Shown here: positions 10,033 through 19,231 of the stretch, piece after piece
Layout of the letters: each line of letters begins with the position of its first letter
Numbering within the stretch: position 1 is the stretch's first letter
Assembly (NCBI RefSeq): GCF_001279005.1
Contig: NZ_LGCN01000062.1
Coordinates: 1-60,456, forward strand
Reading direction: 5' to 3'
Length of the DNA stretch: 60,456 bases
Source: Streptomyces caelestis
Lineage (GTDB): Bacteria > Actinomycetota > Actinomycetes > Streptomycetales > Streptomycetaceae
Notes under the pieces: generated by a model
Told to the model about the DNA's origin: nothing
Seen by the model: the letters and a program-made list of their open reading frames with translations, nothing else
Databases searched by the model: none
Made by a program: the position numbers and the translations under genes

Positions 10033-10710
10033 ATGGTGCAGAAGGCCAAGATCCTCCTGGTCGATGACCGGCCGGAGAATCTGCTCGCGCTGGAGGCGAT
10101 CCTCTCGGCGCTCGATCAGACGCTGGTGCGGGCATCGTCCGGGGAAGAAGCGCTCAAGGCACTGCTCACGGACGACTTCGCGGTCATCCTGCTGGACGTC
10201 CAGATGCCGGGCATGGACGGTTTCGAGACCGCCGCGCACATCAAGCGGCGGGAGCGGACCCGGGACATCCCGATCATCTTCCTCACCGCGATCAACCACG
10301 GTCCGCACCACACCTTCCGCGGGTACGCGGCGGGTGCGGTCGATTACATCTCCAAGCCGTTCGACCCGTGGGTGCTGCGGGCGAAGGTCTCGGTCTTCGT
10401 CGAGCTGTACATGAAGAACTGTCAGCTGCGGGAGCAGGCGGCGCTGCTGAGGCTCCAGCTGGAGGGCGGCGAGAAGGACACGGCCGAGTCCAAGGAGCCG
10501 GCGGGGCTGCTCGCCGAGCTCTCGGCGCGGCTCGCGGCCGTCGAGGAGCAGGCCGAGGCGCTCACCAAGCAGCTCAACGACGAGTCGACCGACGCGGCCG
10601 CGGTGGCCACGGCCGCTCATCTGGAGCGCAAGCTCACGGGGTTGCGGCGGGCGCTGGACGCCCTGGAGCCCGGAACCGGGAGCGCGTCGTCGGTGCCGTC
10701 GCCGAACTGA
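10033..10710 (+). CDS. osaB: OsaB-like response regulator without DNA-binding domain
   Basis: A 225-aa protein with a receiver domain at about 5-125: acidic pair DD11-12, phospho-acceptor Asp55 in VILLDVQMPGMDG, and switch lysine in YISKPFD. The remaining roughly 100 residues (LREQAALLRLQLEGGEKD..., LERKLTGLRRALDAL) are strongly predicted coiled coil and contain no HTH. The output is therefore likely protein-protein contact, as known for S. coelicolor OsaB. The start is MVQKAKILLVDD at 10033, preceded by GGAGGGCGGG. It lies just downstream of osaA in the same direction but with its own 307-bp leader. Its partner kinase is almost certainly OsaA; signalling to the osaC/SigB branch is inference. 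Confidence 0.92.
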   Translation: MVQKAKILLVDDRPENLLALEAILSALDQTLVRASSGEEALKALLTDDFAVILLDVQMPGMDGFETAAHIKRRERTRDIPIIFLTAINHGPHHTFRGYAAGAVDYISKPFDPWVLRAKVSVFVELYMKNCQLREQAALLRLQLEGGEKDTAESKEPAGLLAELSARLAAVEEQAEALTKQLNDESTDAAAVATAAHLERKLTGLRRALDALEPGTGSASSVPSPN

Positions 10711-10866
10711 CCCCGGGGGAAAGGGCATTGCCCGCACACCCGACGCGCCGTGGGCGCGAGACCGGGTCACCTGCGCGTCAACGTCACGCCTCGACGAGAG
10801 CGACACGAACGGGTGAAGCGCCCGGCACACGTGTCCCCAACCCTCTCCACCGGTAACCTCACACCC

Positions 10867-13614
10867 ATGGCCTCACGTCCCTCCGCTGCCAAGAAGCCGC
10901 CCGCGAAGAAGGCGCCCGCTTCCGCGAAGGCCCCGGCGAAGAGGGCCGCTGCCAAGAAGGCTCCGGCGAAGAGGGCTCCCGCCAGGAAGGCCGCGGCGAG
11001 GAAGCCCGCGCCCGCACCGGCCGCCCCGAATCCGACCAGCGGCGTCTACCGGCTCCTGCGCGCCCTGTGGCTGGGCCTCGCGCACGCCGTCGGCGCCGTC
11101 TTCCGCGGTGTGGGGCAGGGCGCCAAGAACCTCGACCCCGCGCACCGCAAGGACGGCGTGGCGCTGCTGCTGCTCGCCGTCGCCCTGATCGTCGCCGCCG
11201 GCACCTGGGCCGATCTGAAAGGCCCCGTCGGCGACCTCGTGGAGATCCTGGTCGCCGGAGCCTTCGGCCGGCTCGACCTGCTGGTGCCGGTCCTGGTCGC
11301 GGTCGTCGCCGTACGGTTCATCCGGCACCCGGAGAAGCCGGAGGCCAACGGGCGGATCGTGATCGGTCTGTCCGCGCTCGTCATCGGCGTGCTCGGGCAG
11401 ATCCACATCGGCTGCGGCTCGCCCGCGCGCAGCGACGGCATGCAGGCCATAAGGGACGCCGGCGGCCTCATCGGCTGGGGTGCGGCCACACCGCTGTCGT
11501 CGACCATGACCGACGTCCTCGCCGTGCCGCTGCTGGTGCTGCTCACGGTCTTCGGACTGCTGGTCGTCACCGCCACCCCGGTGAACGCCATTCCGCAGCG
11601 CCTGCGCCGGCTCGGTGTGCGGCTCGGGCTCGTCCACGAAGCCGAGCCGGAGGAGTTCGGCGAGGACGACGAGCGCTACGAGCAGCAGTGGCGCGAGTCG
11701 CTGCCCGCGAGCCGCCGTGGCCGGCGGCCGGCGCCCGAGGAGTACGACCCGGACGGCGCGGAGCAGGAGGCGCTGTCCCGGCGCCGGGGCCGGTCCCGCA
11801 GGCCCGCGGTGCCGCGGCCCTCCATGGACCGGCCCATGGACGCCGTGGACGTGGCCGCCGCCGCGGCCGCCGCGCTGGACGGAGCCGTGCTGCACGGGAT
11901 GCCGCCCTCGCCGGTCGTCGCCGACCTGACCCAGGGCGTGAGCACCGGCGACCGCGAACCGACCACACCGACGCCGGTCCCGGCCGCCCGCCCGCAGCAG
12001 CAGAAGCCGAAGGCGGACAAGCCGCAGGACGGGCCGCAGCGGGACAAGCCGCCGGCCGGCGTCCTGGACATGACCAAGGAGCCGCCCCGCGAACCCCGCG
12101 ACCTGCCCGCCCGCGCGGAGCAGCTCCGGCTCTCCGGCGACATCACCTACTCGCTGCCCTCCCTCGACCTGCTCGAGCGCGGCGGCCCCGGCAAGGCGCG
12201 CAGCGCCGCCAACGACGTCATCGTCGACGCGCTGCGGAAGGTCTTCACGGAGTTCAAGGTGGACGCCGCCGTCACCGGCTTCACCCGCGGTCCGACGGTC
12301 ACCCGCTACGTGGTGGAACTCGGCCCGGCCGTGAAGGTCGAGCGGGTGACCGCGCTGACCAAGAACATCGCGTACGCCGTCGCCAGCCCGGACGTGCGGA
12401 TCATCAGCCCGATCCCCGGCAAGTCCGCGGTGGGCATCGAGATCCCGAACACCGACCGGGAGATGGTCAACCTCGGCGACGTCCTGCGGCTCGCGGAGTC
12501 CGCCGAGGACGACGACCCGATGCTGGTCGCCTTCGGCAAGGACGTCGAGGGCGGCTACGTCATGGACTCGCTGGCGAAGATGCCGCACATGCTGGTCGCC
12601 GGCGCCACCGGCTCCGGAAAGTCGTCCTGCATCAACTGCCTGATCACCTCGATCATGATGCGGGCGACCCCGGAGGACGTCCGGATGATCCTGGTCGACC
12701 CCAAGCGGGTGGAGCTGACGGCGTACGAGGGCATCCCGCACCTGATCACGCCGATCATCACCAACCCCAAGCGGGCCGCCGAGGCGCTGCAGTGGGTCGT
12801 ACGCGAGATGGACCTGCGCTACGACGACCTCGCGGCCTACGGCTACCGGCACATCGACGACTTCAACCGCGCGGTGCGCGAGGGCAAGGCCAAGCCGCCC
12901 GAGGGCAGCGAGCGGGAACTCCAGCCGTACCCCTACCTGCTGGTGATCGTCGACGAGCTGGCCGATCTGATGATGGTCGCCCCGCGCGACGTCGAGGACG
13001 CCATCGTGCGGATCACGCAGCTGGCGCGGGCGGCCGGCATCCACCTGGTGCTCGCCACGCAGCGGCCCTCGGTCGACGTCGTCACCGGTCTGATCAAGGC
13101 GAACGTGCCGTCCCGGCTGGCGTTCGCCACCTCCTCGCTCGCGGACTCGCGGGTCATCCTCGACCAGCCCGGCGCCGAGAAGCTGATCGGCAAGGGCGAC
13201 GGGCTGTTCCTGCCGATGGGCGCGAACAAACCGACGCGTCTGCAGGGCGCGTTCGTGACCGAGGAGGAGGTCGCGGCCGTCGTCCGGCACTGCAAGGAGC
13301 AGATGGCGCCCGTCTTCCGGGACGACGTCACCGTCGGGAGCAAGCAGAAGAAGGAGATCGACGAGGACATCGGCGACGACCTGGACCTGCTGTGCCAGGC
13401 GGCCGAGCTGGTCGTCTCCACCCAGTTCGGTTCGACGTCCATGCTCCAGCGCAAGCTGCGCGTCGGCTTCGCCAAGGCGGGCCGGCTGATGGACCTCATG
13501 GAGTCGAGGAACATCGTCGGACCGAGCGAGGGTTCGAAGGCTCGTGACGTTCTCGTGAAACCCGATGAACTGGATGGCGTGCTCGCGCTGATCCGGGGGG
13601 AGTCTGAAGGGTAG
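10867..13614 (+). CDS. ftsK: DNA translocase FtsK
   Basis: A 915-aa FtsK/SpoIIIE DNA translocase that clears chromosomes from closing septa, in Streptomyces at sporulation septa. The start at 10867 (MASRPSAAKK) begins a very Lys/Ala/Pro-rich tail (first ~50 aa). Then come about four membrane spans (residues about 95-240), a variable Pro/charged linker, and the motor: Walker A GATGSGKSS at about 578-586, Walker B LLVIVDELADLMM, and an RPSVDVVTG sensor region. The C-terminal winged-helix gamma domain (VVSTQFGSTSMLQRKLRVGFAKAGRLM) should bind KOPS-like DNA. Length is close to S. coelicolor FtsK. A perfect hairpin terminator follows. An upstream in-frame GTG is possible but has no conserved sequence. 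Confidence 0.96.
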   Translation: MASRPSAAKKPPAKKAPASAKAPAKRAAAKKAPAKRAPARKAAARKPAPAPAAPNPTSGVYRLLRALWLGLAHAVGAVFRGVGQGAKNLDPAHRKDGVALLLLAVALIVAAGTWADLKGPVGDLVEILVAGAFGRLDLLVPVLVAVVAVRFIRHPEKPEANGRIVIGLSALVIGVLGQIHIGCGSPARSDGMQAIRDAGGLIGWGAATPLSSTMTDVLAVPLLVLLTVFGLLVVTATPVNAIPQRLRRLGVRLGLVHEAEPEEFGEDDERYEQQWRESLPASRRGRRPAPEEYDPDGAEQEALSRRRGRSRRPAVPRPSMDRPMDAVDVAAAAAAALDGAVLHGMPPSPVVADLTQGVSTGDREPTTPTPVPAARPQQQKPKADKPQDGPQRDKPPAGVLDMTKEPPREPRDLPARAEQLRLSGDITYSLPSLDLLERGGPGKARSAANDVIVDALRKVFTEFKVDAAVTGFTRGPTVTRYVVELGPAVKVERVTALTKNIAYAVASPDVRIISPIPGKSAVGIEIPNTDREMVNLGDVLRLAESAEDDDPMLVAFGKDVEGGYVMDSLAKMPHMLVAGATGSGKSSCINCLITSIMMRATPEDVRMILVDPKRVELTAYEGIPHLITPIITNPKRAAEALQWVVREMDLRYDDLAAYGYRHIDDFNRAVREGKAKPPEGSERELQPYPYLLVIVDELADLMMVAPRDVEDAIVRITQLARAAGIHLVLATQRPSVDVVTGLIKANVPSRLAFATSSLADSRVILDQPGAEKLIGKGDGLFLPMGANKPTRLQGAFVTEEEVAAVVRHCKEQMAPVFRDDVTVGSKQKKEIDEDIGDDLDLLCQAAELVVSTQFGSTSMLQRKLRVGFAKAGRLMDLMESRNIVGPSEGSKARDVLVKPDELDGVLALIRGESEG

Positions 13615-13618
13615 GCGA

Positions 13619-13643
13619 ACCGGAGGCGGTCGTCGCCTCCGGT
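13619..13643 (+). terminator. ftsK terminator
   Basis: A 10-bp perfect stem ACCGGAGGCG / CGCCTCCGGT (13619-13628 with 13634-13643) and a 5-nt loop lie right after the ftsK stop codon. There is no T tract, as is common in high-GC actinobacteria. Confidence 0.7.
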
Positions 13644-13866
13644 CACCCGGGTGTTCGATCGTGACCCACCCGTGAGCGATCATTGGGCAACCGTTTCCCG
13701 TCGGTGTACGTCAAGGTGAGGGAAACGACGAACTGCAGTCCCATCATCGGAGTGTCGGGCCATTCCGATGGCGTACAAAGTGCTACCGCCCGCTTGCCCC
13801 ACCCTCTCGTACCCCTCCTAGACTGAACCTCCAGCACAGGCGGCTACACGCTCGAAAGGCGCCCCC

Positions 13867-14703
13867 GTGTCCATCGGCAACTCCCCTGAAGACGAGCGTC
13901 CGTTCGAAGACGTTTCCGAGGAAGACCGCCCTTCCGTCCCCGTCGGCCGAGCGCTGCAGCAGGCGCGCATCGCCGCCGGGCTCACCGTCGACGACGTCAG
14001 TACCGCCACCCGGGTCCGGATCGCCATCGTGCACGCCATCGAGGCGGACGACTTCGCCCCCTGCGGCGGCGACGTCTACGCGCGCGGGCACATCCGGACC
14101 CTGGCCAGGGCCGTGGACCTCGACCCGGCGCCGCTGATCGCCCAGTACGAGGCCGAGCACGGCGGCGGCCGTCCGGCCCCGACCCCGGCCGCCCCGCTGT
14201 TCGAAGCGGAACGCATCCGTCCGGAGCGGCGCGGACCCAACTGGACCGCGGCCATGGTCGCCGCGATCGTCGTCGTGATCGGCTTCGTCGGGTTCACGAT
14301 GGTCAAGGGCGACGACGGCGGCAAGGCGAACGTCGCCGACGGCGCCGAGCCCACCGAGCCGGCCTCGCCCACCCCCAGGTCCGAGAAGCCCGTCGCGCCC
14401 GAGCCGGAACCGTCGGACAGCGCCATCGCCGCCGCGCCGCAGGACAAGGTGACGGTCCAGGTCAGCGCCGCCGACGGGCGCAGCTGGATCTCCGCCAAGG
14501 ACCACAACGGACGGCTGCTGTTCGACGGACTGCTCAAGCAGGGCGAATCCAAGACCTTCCAGGACAGCACCAAGGTCAACCTGGTCCTCGGCGACGCCGG
14601 TGCGATCGACCTGTTCGTGAACGGCAAGAAGATCGAGGACGACTGGCAGCCGGGCGCCGTCGAGCGCCTGACCTACACCAAGGGCGACCCGCAGGCCGGA
14701 TGA
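13867..14703 (+). CDS. RodZ-like membrane protein with N-terminal Xre/HTH_25 domain
   Basis: A 278-aa bitopic protein starting with GTG at 13867. The cytoplasmic N terminus carries a RodZ-type HTH (about 26-100: ALQQARIAAGLTVDDVSTATRVRIAIVHAIEADDF...VYARGHIRTLARAVDLDPAPLI). A single membrane span follows at about 122-145 (WTAAMVAAIVVVIGFVGFTMV), then a Pro/Ser/Thr-rich linker and a C-terminal DUF4115-like beta domain (about 195-275). The HTH fold in RodZ binds MreB and not DNA in other bacteria. A role in cell-envelope or septal organisation is inferred from that family and from its position after ftsK. It is the usual gene between ftsK and rimO in Streptomyces. Confidence 0.85.
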   Translation: MSIGNSPEDERPFEDVSEEDRPSVPVGRALQQARIAAGLTVDDVSTATRVRIAIVHAIEADDFAPCGGDVYARGHIRTLARAVDLDPAPLIAQYEAEHGGGRPAPTPAAPLFEAERIRPERRGPNWTAAMVAAIVVVIGFVGFTMVKGDDGGKANVADGAEPTEPASPTPRSEKPVAPEPEPSDSAIAAAPQDKVTVQVSAADGRSWISAKDHNGRLLFDGLLKQGESKTFQDSTKVNLVLGDAGAIDLFVNGKKIEDDWQPGAVERLTYTKGDPQAG

Positions 14704-14796
14704 TCCGGCGCAAAGGGTGCTTCGACGACGGGGTTGGCCATGATCGGCCAACCCCGTCGACGTGGGGCGTCAGCGGGACGAAGTAGTCTTGAGCCC

Positions 14797-16272
14797 ATGC
14801 CTGAACGCCGTACCGTCGCACTGGTCACCCTTGGCTGCGCCCGTAACGAGGTGGACTCGGAGGAGCTCGCAGGCCGCTTGGAGGCGGACGGCTGGCAGCT
14901 CGTGGAGGACGCCGAGGAAGCGGACGTCGCCGTCGTCAACACCTGTGGCTTCGTCGAGGCCGCCAAGAAGGACTCCGTCGACGCCCTCCTGGAGGCCAAC
15001 GACCTCAAGGGACACGGGAGAACCCAGGCCGTCGTGGCGGTGGGCTGCATGGCCGAGCGGTACGGGAAGGAACTCGCCGAGGCCCTTCCCGAGGCCGACG
15101 GCGTGCTCGGCTTCGACGACTACGCCGACATCTCCGATCGCCTCCAGACCATCCTGAACGGCGGCATCCACGCCTCCCACACCCCGCGCGACCGGCGCAA
15201 GCTGCTGCCGATCAGCCCGGCCGAGCGGCAGGACTCCGCCACCGCCGTCGCCCTTCCGGGACACGGACCGGTGGACCTGCCGGAGGGCCTCGCCCCGGCC
15301 TCCGGCCCCCGTGCACCGCTGCGCCGCCGACTGGACGGCTCCCCGGTCGCCTCGGTGAAGCTCGCCTCCGGCTGCGACCGGCGCTGCTCCTTCTGCGCCA
15401 TCCCGTCCTTCCGCGGCTCCTTCATCTCGCGCCGCCCCAGCGACGTGCTGAACGAGACCCGCTGGCTGGCCGAACAGGGCGTGAAGGAGATCATGCTGGT
15501 CTCCGAGAACAACACCTCCTACGGCAAGGACCTCGGCGACATCCGCCTGCTGGAGTCCCTGCTGCCCGAGCTGGCCGAGGTCGACGGTCTCGAGCGGGTG
15601 CGCGTCAGCTACCTCCAGCCGGCCGAGATGCGGCCCGGCCTGATCGACGTGCTGACCTCCACCCCGAAGGTCGCCCCGTACTTCGACCTGTCCTTCCAGC
15701 ACTCCGCGCCCGACGTGCTGCGGGCGATGCGCCGCTTCGGCGACACCGACCGGTTCCTGGAGCTGCTCGACACCATCCGGAGCAAGGCGCCCCAGGCCGG
15801 TGTGCGCTCCAACTTCATCGTCGGCTTCCCCGGCGAGTCCGCGGCCGACCTCGCCGAGCTGGAGCGGTTCCTGAACCACGCGCGGCTGGACGCCGTCGGC
15901 GTCTTCGGCTACTCCGACGAGGAGGGCACCGAGGCGGCGACCTACGACCGCAAGCTGGACGAGGAGGTCGTCGCCGAGCGGCTGGCCCGGGTCTCCCGGC
16001 TGGCCGAGGAACTGGTCTCGCAGCGTGCCGAGGAGCGGGTCGGCGAGACCGTGCACGTGCTGGTGGAGTCCGTCGACGAGGCGGAGGGCGTGTACGGCCG
16101 GGCGGCCCACCAGGCCCCCGAGACGGACGGCCAGGTGCTGCTCACGAGCGGCGAGGGTCTGGGCGTCGGCCGTATGGTCGAGGCGAAGGTGGTCGGCACG
16201 GAAGGTGTCGATCTGGTGGCCGAGCCGCTGTTCCAGGGTTCGCCCGCGTGCAATGAGGAGGCGGGCAGATGA
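14797..16272 (+). CDS. rimO: Ribosomal protein S12 methylthiotransferase RimO
   Basis: A 491-aa radical SAM methylthiotransferase that adds a methylthio group to Asp88 (E. coli numbering) of ribosomal protein S12. The N-terminal UPF0004 domain starts [22 protein letters not shown] and supplies the second 4Fe-4S site cysteines ([19 protein letters not shown]). The radical SAM CxxxCxxC motif is C193/C197/C200 in [15 protein letters not shown] domain ends the protein (about 420-485). RimO-specific rather than MiaB-like features are [10 protein letters not shown] and SYLQPAEM. It is translationally coupled to pgsA through an ATGA overlap at 16269-16272. The start chosen is the conserved Met; an upstream in-frame ATG at 14734 would add unconserved residues. 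Confidence 0.95.
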   Translation: MPERRTVALVTLGCARNEVDSEELAGRLEADGWQLVEDAEEADVAVVNTCGFVEAAKKDSVDALLEANDLKGHGRTQAVVAVGCMAERYGKELAEALPEADGVLGFDDYADISDRLQTILNGGIHASHTPRDRRKLLPISPAERQDSATAVALPGHGPVDLPEGLAPASGPRAPLRRRLDGSPVASVKLASGCDRRCSFCAIPSFRGSFISRRPSDVLNETRWLAEQGVKEIMLVSENNTSYGKDLGDIRLLESLLPELAEVDGLERVRVSYLQPAEMRPGLIDVLTSTPKVAPYFDLSFQHSAPDVLRAMRRFGDTDRFLELLDTIRSKAPQAGVRSNFIVGFPGESAADLAELERFLNHARLDAVGVFGYSDEEGTEAATYDRKLDEEVVAERLARVSRLAEELVSQRAEERVGETVHVLVESVDEAEGVYGRAAHQAPETDGQVLLTSGEGLGVGRMVEAKVVGTEGVDLVAEPLFQGSPACNEEAGR

Positions 16273-17141
16273 CGGGTGTCCCGGCATCGGCGGCGGGAGG
16301 CCCCTCCGGCACGAGGAGGGTGGCGGGCGCCGTGCCCGGAGGCATGTCGGCGTCCGGCCGCGTGGTCGCGCGGGAGGCACGGGGCACGGCTCCGGGACCC
16401 TCCGGCGGCGGCCCGGCCCGGCGCGACGCGTCCGGCGGCGTCCGGGCGCACGGTGACGCGGCGGCGCCGGCCACCGCACCGCGTGACGGCGTCGACGCCG
16501 AGGACGGTGCGAAGCCCGCGCGCGGCGCGAAGATCGCGGCGGCTGCCGTCAACCAGGCCAGCGTCTGGAACATCGCCAATCTGCTGACCATGCTCCGGCT
16601 GCTCCTGGTGCCGGCGTTCGTCGTGCTGATGCTCGCCGAAGGCGGTGACGACCCGGCGTGGCGGTCGTTCGCCTGGGCGGCCTTCGCCATCGCCATGATC
16701 ACCGACCTGTTCGACGGTCATCTGGCGCGCACGTACAACCTCGTCACCGACTTCGGGAAGATCGCCGACCCCATCGCCGACAAGGCGATCATGGGAGCGG
16801 CGCTGATCTGTCTCTCCTCGCTGGGCGATCTCCCGTGGTGGGTGACCGGAGTCATCCTCGGCCGGGAACTCGGGATCACCCTGCTGCGTTTCCTGGTCAT
16901 CCGGTACGGGGTGATCCCGGCCAGCCGGGGCGGCAAGCTCAAGACCCTCACCCAGGGCATCGCCGTCGGTATGTACGTACTGGCGCTGACGGGGTGGCTG
17001 GCCACACTGCGGTGGTGGGTGATGGCCGCGGCGGTCGTGCTGACCGTGGCGACCGGACTCGACTACGTGAAACAGGCCATTGTGCTGCGCAGGCGGGGAA
17101 TCGCCGAGCGCCAGGCGGCGTTGGAGGAGACGGAAGCGTGA
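16269..17141 (+). CDS. pgsA: CDP-diacylglycerol-glycerol-3-phosphate 3-phosphatidyltransferase family protein
   Basis: A 290-aa CDP-alcohol phosphatidyltransferase. Residues 1 to about 95 are a Gly/Ala/Pro-rich tail not needed for the family fold. From [17 protein letters not shown] the protein is membrane-embedded with about 5-6 spans. It contains the signature D-G-x2-A-R-x8-G-x3-D-x3-D as [27 protein letters not shown]. The expected reaction is CDP-diacylglycerol plus glycerol 3-phosphate to phosphatidylglycerophosphate, but related enzymes use inositol phosphate, so the substrate is inferred. Start overlaps the rimO stop (ATGA) and its stop overlaps the cinA start (GTGA), so the three genes form a tightly coupled operon. 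The ftsK-pgsA-clgR neighbourhood is shared with mycobacteria. Confidence 0.85.
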   Translation: MTGVPASAAGGPSGTRRVAGAVPGGMSASGRVVAREARGTAPGPSGGGPARRDASGGVRAHGDAAAPATAPRDGVDAEDGAKPARGAKIAAAAVNQASVWNIANLLTMLRLLLVPAFVVLMLAEGGDDPAWRSFAWAAFAIAMITDLFDGHLARTYNLVTDFGKIADPIADKAIMGAALICLSSLGDLPWWVTGVILGRELGITLLRFLVIRYGVIPASRGGKLKTLTQGIAVGMYVLALTGWLATLRWWVMAAAVVLTVATGLDYVKQAIVLRRRGIAERQAALEETEA

Positions 17142-17683
17142 GTTCCGAGGCCGTCGACGTGGTGCGACTACTCACCGTGAGCGGTGGGACGCTCGCCGTC
17201 GCCGAGTCGCTGACCGGTGGCCTGGTGGCGGCGGAGATCACTTCGGTTCCCGGGGCGTCCAAGGTCTTCCGGGGCTCGGTGACGGCGTACGCCACCGAGC
17301 TCAAGCAGCGGCTGCTCGGTGTGGACGCCACCCTGCTGGCGGAGCGCGGAGCGGTGGATCCGCAGGTGGCGGCCCAGATGGCGGCCGGCGTCCGCGAGGC
17401 GCTGGGCGCCGACTGGGGCGTCGCCACCACCGGCGTCGCCGGGCCGGACCCCCAGGACGGCCAGACCGTCGGCACGGTCTTCGTGGCCGTGGACGGCCCT
17501 TCGAGGACGGGAACGGGTTCCGCCCGCGGCGGAAAAGTGGAGCATCTGCGGTTGAACGGCGACCGCGCGGAAATTCGTATGGAGAGTGTACGGAGCGTAC
17601 TCGCGCTGCTTCTGGCGGAGCTTGCGGGCGAACAGACCGGGAATGAGCGGGCACAGGATACGGAACGGAACGGGGGGTTTTGA
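17138..17683 (+). CDS. pncC: CinA-type nicotinamide-nucleotide amidohydrolase
   Basis: A 181-aa stand-alone CinA C-terminal domain (PncC), which deamidates nicotinamide mononucleotide to nicotinic acid mononucleotide in NAD recycling. Family motifs are AESLTGGLVAAEITSVPGASKVFRGSVTAYATELKQRLLGV, then LLAERGAVDPQVAAQMAAGVREALGADWGVATTGVAGPDP and VGTVFVAV. The GTG start at 17138 overlaps the pgsA stop by GTGA. The C-terminal roughly 20 residues are polar and unconserved. In many bacteria this gene neighbours recA; here it belongs to the rimO-pgsA run. Confidence 0.92.
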   Translation: MSSEAVDVVRLLTVSGGTLAVAESLTGGLVAAEITSVPGASKVFRGSVTAYATELKQRLLGVDATLLAERGAVDPQVAAQMAAGVREALGADWGVATTGVAGPDPQDGQTVGTVFVAVDGPSRTGTGSARGGKVEHLRLNGDRAEIRMESVRSVLALLLAELAGEQTGNERAQDTERNGGF

Positions 17684-17792
17684 TGTTTGCAGCCCTGAGT
17701 GAACACGACATCGCTCCCCGCACGGCCGCGGCGCAAGGCGGTACGGTGGGGCGAGAAGGATGCGGCTACGCGGTCCGAGGAGGGAGCCACCG

Positions 17793-18173
17793 ATGATTCT
17801 GCTCCGTCGCCTGCTGGGTGACGTGCTGCGTCGGCAGCGCCAACGCCAGGGCCGTACTCTGCGCGAAGTCTCCTCGTCCGCCCGAGTCTCACTCGGCTAT
17901 CTCTCCGAGGTGGAGCGGGGGCAGAAGGAGGCTTCCTCCGAGCTGCTCTCCGCCATCTGCGACGCGCTGGACGTACGGATGTCCGAGCTCATGCGGGAAG
18001 TGAGCGACGAGCTCGCTCTCGCCGAACTGGCCCAGTCTGCTGCAGCGACCCCCAGCGAGTCCGTACCCACGCCGGTTCGTCCGATGCTGGGTTCCGTTTC
18101 GGTGACCGGTGTGCCACCGGAACGGGTCACCATCAAGGCGCCCGCCGAGGCGGTGGACGTCGTCGCCGCGTGA
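17793..18173 (+). CDS. clgR: ClgR-like Xre-family regulator
   Basis: A 126-aa DNA-binding protein with a compact Xre [69 protein letters not shown]. It matches ClgR, the actinobacterial activator of clp protease and lon genes, in sequence and in its place after pgsA-cinA, as in mycobacteria. The protein ends in VDVVAA. A C-terminal Ala-Ala is known to make Streptomyces ClgR a substrate of the Clp protease it activates (recalled), so the degron appears retained. The start at 17793 has a strong GGAGGGAG site 6 nt upstream, which rules out the longer in-frame ATG. A terminator-like hairpin follows at 18215-18264. Confidence 0.9.
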   Translation: MILLRRLLGDVLRRQRQRQGRTLREVSSSARVSLGYLSEVERGQKEASSELLSAICDALDVRMSELMREVSDELALAELAQSAAATPSESVPTPVRPMLGSVSVTGVPPERVTIKAPAEAVDVVAA

Positions 18174-18214
18174 GCGTGGCGCTCCGCGCACGCGCGGTGT
18201 GAAGGTGTGAGATG

Positions 18215-18264
18215 CCCCGGTAGGGGCCCTTCCGGGAGATCCGGAGGGGTGCCGCCGGGGTTTT
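18215..18264 (+). terminator. clgR terminator
   Basis: A long stem pairs CCCCGG (18215-18220) with CCGGGG (18255-18260) outside and CCCTTCCGG with CCGGAGGGG inside, and runs into TTTT. It separates clgR from dps. Confidence 0.75.
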
Positions 18265-18358
18265 CGCGTGTGCGGGGCCTTCTCCTGTGCGTTTGCCGGT
18301 GCGGCGCACGGCGGTCATCGTGGAGGGACGAGGCGGGGGGCCAGCCACGGAGGTGCGG

Positions 18359-18829
18359 ATGTACGTCGTGAAGAGCCCGTTGTCCGACGAGAACCTGAAG
18401 ACCGTGTCCGAGGCGCTGCAGGGCGCCCTGGTCGATCTGGTGGATCTCGCCCTGGTGGCCAAGCAGATCCACTGGAACGTGGTCGGGCCACGCTTCCGCT
18501 CCGTGCACCTCCAGCTCGACGAGGTCGTGGCCCTGGCACGCACGCACTCCGACACCGTGGCGGAGCGCGCCGCGGCGCTGGGGGTGTCGCCCGACGGGCG
18601 GGCCGCGACGGTGGCCGTCGGCAGCGGCATCGGGGTGACGCCCGAAGGCTGGGTCGACGACACGGCCGCGGTGGGCGCGCTCGTGGAGGCACTGGGCGCG
18701 GTGATCACCCGTATGCGGGAGCGGGTCACGGCGACCGACCAACCGGACCCGGTGAGCCAGGACATCCTGATCACGATCACCGCGGACCTGGAGAAGCAGC
18801 ACTGGATGTTCCAGGCCGAGAACGGGTGA
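18359..18829 (+). CDS. dps: Dps-family DNA-binding ferroxidase miniferritin
   Basis: A 156-aa Dps protein that forms dodecamers storing iron and shielding DNA from oxidants. All expected intersubunit ferroxidase ligands are present with the E. coli spacing: His38 (KQIHWN), His50, Asp54, Asp65 and Glu69. A GGAGG ribosome site lies just upstream of the ATG at 18359, ruling out the longer in-frame ATG. The N-terminal tail is short (about 10 aa) and has only one Lys, and the C-terminal tail is absent, so DNA binding may be weak. Streptomyces has several dps genes; the one beside clgR appears to be DpsB in S. coelicolor (recalled). It is followed by a small membrane protein in the same direction. 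Confidence 0.93.
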   Translation: MYVVKSPLSDENLKTVSEALQGALVDLVDLALVAKQIHWNVVGPRFRSVHLQLDEVVALARTHSDTVAERAAALGVSPDGRAATVAVGSGIGVTPEGWVDDTAAVGALVEALGAVITRMRERVTATDQPDPVSQDILITITADLEKQHWMFQAENG

Positions 18830-18955
18830 CGTGGCCTTCGGGGGCCGTGGTGCCCTCGTACGGCGGACCGGAGGCCCGGATGCGCCCGTGTGCCCTTGGC
18901 GCGCCCTGTGCGCGGGGGCGAGCGGTCTCATAGCGTCGGCCCGGGGGTGGGAGCC

Positions 18956-19231
18956 GTGACGACCGGGCGGGTGCTGCGCCGGGGGGCCGTTCTGGGGTTC
19001 GGGGCGTTGTGGTGGTGGGCGGCGGCACGGCTGCTGCTGGCGCCCGACGCCGGAGTGGTGGAAGGGGCGGTCGCGGCCGGCGGGTGGGGGCTCAGCCTGC
19101 TGCCGGTGCGCTGCGTGCCCAAGGCGCGGGCGGAGGGAGCACTCGCGGCGGGGCGGTGGCGACGGGCCTGGAGTTCGGCCCGCCGGGGCCGTGTGCGATC
19201 AGCGGGCGGTTCGGGGGAGGCCGCCGGATGA
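18956..19231 (+). CDS. Small hypothetical protein, probably membrane-associated
   Basis: A 91-aa protein of no family I recognise. GTG 18956 is preferred because GGGTGGGAG lies immediately upstream. Residues about 9-29 (AVLGFGALWWWAAARLLLA) and 38-52 are hydrophobic, then an Arg/Ala-rich basic tail follows. This looks like a small inner-membrane protein with one or two spans and a cytoplasmic basic end. Its last 33 nt overlap tail-to-tail with the nei gene on the other strand. GC-rich codon positions support coding, but only moderately. Confidence 0.55.
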   Translation: MTTGRVLRRGAVLGFGALWWWAAARLLLAPDAGVVEGAVAAGGWGLSLLPVRCVPKARAEGALAAGRWRRAWSSARRGRVRSAGGSGEAAG

